Positions 5,580 through 8,504 of a stretch of DNA of 8,504 bases are shown here, in pieces. The translations under genes and the position numbers were made by a program. The stretch covers positions 1 through 8,504 of the forward strand of contig CAWKZT010000076.1 of the NCBI GenBank assembly GCA_963854565.1, given 5' to 3'. Numbering within the stretch: the stretch's first letter is position 1; every line of letters starts with the position of its first letter. Under the pieces are notes generated by a model. It was not told where the DNA came from. It saw nothing but the letters and a program-made list of their open reading frames with translations, and ran no database searches. Source of the DNA: CAWKZT01 sp963854565 (GTDB lineage Bacteria > Actinomycetota > Acidimicrobiia > Acidimicrobiales > JAHEJN01).

Positions 5580-6518
5580 TGACTGTTTGTGGGGAGCGGT
5601 TTCTGAAGGGGTGGCCAGGTGGGCAATACCTAGTACCGCGACAAAGGCGACCACAGCGAGAACTATTGGTAATCCGACCGGCTCACCATCGGCGGGCCAG
5701 GACAAACCTGTGCCTCGAAACGCTTGGGTTTCGTCGTCGGTAATGAGCCCCACACCCTGCGGCCATGGCCACAGCACCCGGATTGATCCGATCATCAGCC
5801 CGATAAGTGCAGCCAGCGTGAGGTCTCGGAACTGTTTGAGCAAGTTGTTGAGCAGATTCGAGAAGACCGCCAGACCAACAACGATTCCCACAACGAACAC
5901 GAGTAATTTCCCGAATTCCCGGTCGTGCACCGCGGCGAGTACAGGTGCGTACATTCCCATCACCAGCAAGAGGAATGAGCCTGAGATTCCTGGCAGGACC
6001 ATGGCGCAGATAGCGATGGCGCCGGCGATGATCCAAGCCCAAAGGGGCGGATCGGTAAGGGGTCCCTTCTGGAACCCCAATAACCAGAAGGCAATTACTG
6101 CCACTCCCAGCGCGGCGGCAATGGTGGACATTGACCAACCGCTGACCAGGTCACTAGCCAACACAATTGAGGCTAAAATTAGCCCCAGAAACAGGCCGGC
6201 CATTGCTTCAGGATGATCGATCAGCAGGTTCTCAATGAGCGACGAGAGGACGGCGATGGCAACGAGCATCCCCCCGAGCAACGGGAGGAGAAAGCTCCAG
6301 TTGAGTTTCTTGACAGAAGTGATAAATCCGCTGAAGTCGCCTCGGGCTAATCGGGGAAGAGTGTGGGCTGCTGCGGTGATACTGGCAATGAGTTCGTCGT
6401 AGATTCCGGTGATCAAGGCAATCGTGCCACCTGATACGCCAGGAACGATGTCAGCTGCCCCCATGAGGAAACCGCGAATCGTAGTCGTGGCTAGCGATCG
6501 GAGTCGTAAATAGGTCAC
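5577..6518 (-). CDS. DUF368 integral membrane protein (PopT-type polyprenyl-phosphate transporter candidate)
   Basis: The family is recognised from RGFLMGAADIVPGVSGGTIALITGIY at residues 15-40 (read in two halves around PGVSGG at 26-31) and a second related motif, PGISGS (176-181), marking two homologous halves. Most of the 313 residues form hydrophobic segments, at about 80-100, 105-122, 131-149, 159-175, 181-197, 204-221, 233-249 and 282-301. DUF368 proteins of the PopT group are reported to recycle undecaprenyl phosphate across the membrane for wall synthesis; applying that here is inference. I choose GTG at 6518 because family members start about 10-15 residues before RGFLMG and because TACTCT lies exactly 7 nt upstream. 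An in-frame GTG at 6578 would add 20 Arg/Ser-rich residues and nearly touch the divergent hydrolase start. The SCP2-like gene follows 10 nt downstream. Confidence 0.88.
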   Translation of the reverse strand: MTYLRLRSLATTTIRGFLMGAADIVPGVSGGTIALITGIYDELIASITAAAHTLPRLARGDFSGFITSVKKLNWSFLLPLLGGMLVAIAVLSSLIENLLIDHPEAMAGLFLGLILASIVLASDLVSGWSMSTIAAALGVAVIAFWLLGFQKGPLTDPPLWAWIIAGAIAICAMVLPGISGSFLLLVMGMYAPVLAAVHDREFGKLLVFVVGIVVGLAVFSNLLNNLLKQFRDLTLAALIGLMIGSIRVLWPWPQGVGLITDDETQAFRGTGLSWPADGEPVGLPIVLAVVAFVAVLGIAHLATPSETAPHKQS

Positions 6519-6560
6519 GCGGCTCAGAGTAGAGCGAGCGCGGCACACTAAGGGTGACCT
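6512..6560. repeat. 7-bp inverted repeat flanking the divergent promoter region
   Basis: AGGTCAC (6512-6518) and GTGACCT (6554-6560) are exact reverse complements separated by 35 bp, about four helical turns centre to centre. The left arm contains the chosen DUF368 start codon and the right arm lies just before the hydrolase ribosome-binding site. The pair brackets the candidate DUF368 -10 box. Repeats of this length can arise by chance in a region this size. Confidence 0.4.
6526..6531 (-). promoter_or_regulatory. Candidate -10 box, leaderless DUF368 gene
   Basis: TACTCT on the minus strand (6531 down to 6526) fits TANNNT and is followed by 7 nt and then GTG at 6518. There is no Shine-Dalgarno before that GTG. 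The spacing is the same as before the lipoprotein, SCP2-like and gpsA genes, which supports this GTG over the upstream one at 6578. Confidence 0.45.
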
Positions 6561-6564
6561 GTGC

Positions 6565-6569
6565 AAGGA
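6565..6569 (+). promoter_or_regulatory. Ribosome-binding site deciding a TTG start
   Basis: AAGGA ends 10 nt before the TTG at 6580. This is slightly long but acceptable spacing. It supports TTG as the hydrolase start, since no in-frame ATG or GTG lies close by in the region before the conserved core. Confidence 0.5.
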
Positions 6570-6579
6570 ATGGAACACA

Positions 6580-7389
6580 TTGGCTACCTCTCAACTTGAT
6601 AACCGGGCGGTTCCCACAGATGATGGGACGATTTTGGCCAGCTCAGGCCACTTGGTTCCTAATAGTCAGGGGACGGTTCTGTTGATTTCCGGAGCCGACA
6701 CTCCGGCCGGCCAGTGGTCCGCAGAGTTATTGAACTTGTTGGTTTCGCAGGGTTTTTCGTGGGTGCGCTTCGATCACCGCGACGTTGGTGCTACTGGCAA
6801 GTCGGTGGGGCGTTATGACCTCAACACGATGGCCACCGATGTGGCGGCCATCGCTCACTTGTGGGGCTTTGAGCGGATGCACCTGATCGGATCTTCGATG
6901 GGAGCAATGGTGGGTCAGCTAGTAGCGATCAATTATCCCGAGTTGGTGCAGACGTTAACGTTGTTGCACACATCACCTGGAGTCAACGCCGGGTGTACGC
7001 CTGCTTCGCCGCGTTACCTCGAGGCGCTCAGTGAGCTGGTGTTCTCCGATAAAACTGAGGCGGAAATTGCCGAAGCAGCGAACCGGTTGCTCACCGGCAC
7101 CCGCTACGAATCTGCTCCTGTTCGACTACCGGAAGCAACGGCCACGACACGTCACGGCCTGGCGGTCGAGACAACCGTCCCATGGCATGATCGTTTGGGT
7201 GAGGTAGCTGTAGCGAGCCTGATCGTCCATGGATCAGCCGACCCACTCTTCGGACCCGATCACGGAAGATTTTTGGCCGACAACATCGCCAATAGCACGT
7301 TGGTCGAACTCGACGGATTGGGCCACGAAGCACCCGATGCTCTGTTCGTCGAGATAGCTGCCATTTTGGTCGCTCACCTCCGTTCGTAA
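6580..7389 (+). CDS. Alpha/beta hydrolase, esterase-like
   Basis: A 269-residue single-domain alpha/beta hydrolase. The full triad is visible: nucleophile Ser106 in GSSMG (104-108), Asp221 in HGSADPLF (218-225) and His249 in LGHE (247-250). The motif RFDHRDVGATGKS (63-75) and the helix after the nucleophile resemble the small-molecule esterase branch that includes RdmC/aclacinomycin methylesterase-type proteins, but the substrate cannot be told from sequence. There is no signal peptide, so it is probably cytosolic. The start is TTG at 6580, supported by AAGGA upstream; a start much further in would erode the first beta strand. The gene is divergent from DUF368 and 30 bp ahead of gpsA on the same strand. 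No clear -10 box was found upstream. Confidence 0.88.
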   Translation: MATSQLDNRAVPTDDGTILASSGHLVPNSQGTVLLISGADTPAGQWSAELLNLLVSQGFSWVRFDHRDVGATGKSVGRYDLNTMATDVAAIAHLWGFERMHLIGSSMGAMVGQLVAINYPELVQTLTLLHTSPGVNAGCTPASPRYLEALSELVFSDKTEAEIAEAANRLLTGTRYESAPVRLPEATATTRHGLAVETTVPWHDRLGEVAVASLIVHGSADPLFGPDHGRFLADNIANSTLVELDGLGHEAPDALFVEIAAILVAHLRS

Positions 7390-7406
7390 CCTCTGGCCCG
7401 GGGCTG

Positions 7407-7412
7407 TAGTCT
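7407..7412 (+). promoter_or_regulatory. Candidate -10 box, leaderless gpsA
   Basis: TAGTCT fits TANNNT and is followed by 7 nt and then the ATG at 7420. It sits in the 30-bp gap after the hydrolase stop. No ribosome-binding site precedes the ATG, so gpsA may have its own leaderless transcript even though it looks like the second gene of an operon. A second ATG two codons later (7426) is possible. Confidence 0.45.
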
Positions 7413-7419
7413 CAAAACT

Positions 7420-8421
7420 ATGGGGATGCAGGTTGTTGTACTTGGTGGCGGATCTTGGGGTACTACGGTGGCCCATCTGGCGGCGCACAATGCCGAAACC
7501 ACACTTTGGTGCCGCGACGAGGCCGTAGCGCAGAACATCAACGACCATTGCTGTAATCACCGATATCTCGATGGGTACGAGTTGCACCCATCACTGCAAG
7601 CGACCTCTAATCTTGAAGCTGCGGTAACCAAGGCCGACCTCCTTGTCGTGGGGGTTCCCTCGTCGGCGTTTCGCGAAACGCTTAGATTGTCTGCGGCATT
7701 TTTGCGGCCCTGGGTTCCGGTTGTGAGTCTGACGAAAGGGCTCGAGCAAGGCACCGCAATGCGGATGTCTGAGGTCATAGACGAAGAGCTTCCCGGTCAC
7801 CCCGCTGGAGCGATGACGGGTCCGAACTTGGCCAAGGAAGTTTTGGCCGGCTCAGCTGCAGCGGCTGTTGTTGCTATGGCCGACCAAGAGATCGCCGAAA
7901 CACTTCAACGCGCATTTACCACCGACAATTTTCGGGTGTATACCAGCAGTGATGTCGTGGGCTGCGAGCTTGGTGGTGCACTCAAGAATGTCATAGCGAT
8001 CGCTACTGGTATGGCCTATGGCCTCGGTACCGGCGATAACACAAGAGCCGCTGTCATCACCAGAGGCCTGGCCGAACTAACCCGCTTAGGGGTCGCCATG
8101 GGTGGTGATCCCGCCACCTTCGCAGGTCTTGCTGGTATGGGCGACTTGGTTGCCACGTGTATCAGCGATCAAAGCCGCAACCGATTTGTGGGTGAGCGGC
8201 TCGGCCAGGGACTGAAGGTCGATGAGATCATTGCCGAAATGAACCAGGTTGCCGAAGGAATCAAGACTGTGCGGGTCGTGCATCAACTAGCCGAGGCCTA
8301 CGGTGTGGACATGCCAATTACCGCTGAGGTTTACGCAGTCGTGGCCGAAGGCCGCACCGCTAGTGAGGCATATCGGGGCCTCCTTGGTCGCCGCATTACC
8401 ACTGAGCAATCCGGCTCGTGA
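7420..8421 (+). CDS. gpsA: NAD(P)-dependent glycerol-3-phosphate dehydrogenase
   Basis: GpsA reduces dihydroxyacetone phosphate to sn-glycerol 3-phosphate, the backbone precursor of phospholipids, in the cytosol. The 333-residue protein shows the nucleotide-binding loop GGGSWGT (9-15), SLTKGLEQGT (103-112) with Lys106, GPNLAKEV (134-141), ELGGALKNVIAIATG with catalytic Lys189, GDNTRAAVITRGLAEL (205-220) with substrate-binding Asn/Thr/Arg, and GMGDLVATC (239-247). GPNLAKEV in place of the proteobacterial GPSFA-type motif is usual for actinobacteria, as I recall them. ATG at 7420 is preferred because a TAGTCT box lies exactly 7 nt upstream; ATG at 7426 would lose only two residues. The protein is complete. 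Its TGA stop overlaps a GTG that may begin the next gene. Confidence 0.97.
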   Translation: MGMQVVVLGGGSWGTTVAHLAAHNAETTLWCRDEAVAQNINDHCCNHRYLDGYELHPSLQATSNLEAAVTKADLLVVGVPSSAFRETLRLSAAFLRPWVPVVSLTKGLEQGTAMRMSEVIDEELPGHPAGAMTGPNLAKEVLAGSAAAAVVAMADQEIAETLQRAFTTDNFRVYTSSDVVGCELGGALKNVIAIATGMAYGLGTGDNTRAAVITRGLAELTRLGVAMGGDPATFAGLAGMGDLVATCISDQSRNRFVGERLGQGLKVDEIIAEMNQVAEGIKTVRVVHQLAEAYGVDMPITAEVYAVVAEGRTASEAYRGLLGRRITTEQSGS

Positions 8422-8504
8422 GCCTGGACCTATCGTCTACATCGTCATCGTTTGTTCCGCTGGGTGTAGTTGGCGCGGATGAACTCGTGGTGGTTGATGG
8501 GGCG
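8418..8504 (+). CDS. Possible start of a downstream gene, partial
   Basis: GTG at 8418 overlaps the gpsA TGA stop in a GTGA arrangement typical of translationally coupled operons. The frame stays open for 29 codons to the window end, while the other two plus frames have stops at about 8467-8469 and 8480-8482. The translated part contains FVPLGVVGADELVVVDGA, and its second half has the G-first-codon bias of real genes. The N-terminal Ser/Thr run is low in information and I recognise no family. A competing minus-strand reading covers 8445-8504 (see findings), so this is tentative. Confidence 0.4.
   Translation, partial: MSLDLSSTSSSFVPLGVVGADELVVVDGA

Noticed and set aside
5587..6216. A 209-codon plus-strand open frame opposite the DUF368 gene
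   Set aside because: The minus-strand frame has family signatures and clear membrane segments. The plus frame is Ser/Pro/Thr-rich noise in the complementary strand.
6519..6578. Upstream GTG starts (6578, 6548) for the DUF368 gene
   Set aside because: They add Arg/Ser-rich residues not usual in the family and would run into the hydrolase start region. The GTG at 6518 has a well-placed -10 box.
1..8504. CRISPR arrays, tRNA or rRNA genes, transposases, phage or defence genes
   Set aside because: None were seen on either strand. Almost all of the sequence is taken up by intact metabolic, membrane and lipid genes with short gaps, the longest (about 110 bp) lying before mdh.

Overview
The window looks like chromosomal housekeeping DNA from an actinobacterium, most plausibly a member of the Acidimicrobiia or a close relative. 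This rests on the actinobacterial style of FolD (GRG-x-TIG in the NADP site), a monomeric NADP isocitrate dehydrogenase, a lipoprotein with a Cys-rich repeat of a kind I associate with actinobacteria, moderately GC-rich codon use, and several genes whose start codon sits exactly 7 nt after a TANNNT box, as expected for leaderless transcripts. The genus cannot be fixed from the sequence alone. No RNA gene, CRISPR array, insertion sequence, phage gene or defence system is visible.

Layout, left to right. A G-rich leader (18-39) precedes folD (73-930, +). Convergent to it is a large isocitrate dehydrogenase gene, icd (985-3213, -). Only 30 bp from the icd start, a lipoprotein gene reads divergently (3244-4050, +). 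It encodes a signal peptide, a Pro/Thr/Glu spacer and three copies of a four-cysteine repeat. Then comes malate dehydrogenase, mdh (4161-5150, +). Convergent to mdh is a two-gene unit on the minus strand: a DUF368 membrane protein (5577-6518) followed by a small SCP2-like lipid-binding protein (5198-5566). Divergent from DUF368 are an alpha/beta hydrolase (6580-7389, +) and glycerol-3-phosphate dehydrogenase, gpsA (7420-8421, +). The last 87 bases may hold the start of another plus-strand gene overlapping the gpsA stop, but a competing minus-strand reading exists.

Together the left half serves central metabolism: FolD makes NADPH and one-carbon folates, Icd makes NADPH and 2-oxoglutarate, and Mdh interconverts malate and oxaloacetate. 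The right half leans toward membrane lipids: a DUF368 (PopT-type) candidate polyprenyl-phosphate transporter, an SCP2-like lipid binder, an esterase-like hydrolase, and GpsA, which supplies glycerol 3-phosphate for phospholipids. The least ordinary items are the Cys-repeat lipoprotein, the recurrent TA(G/C)NCT-N7-start arrangement, the G-quadruplex motif ahead of folD, and the DUF368/SCP2 pairing.
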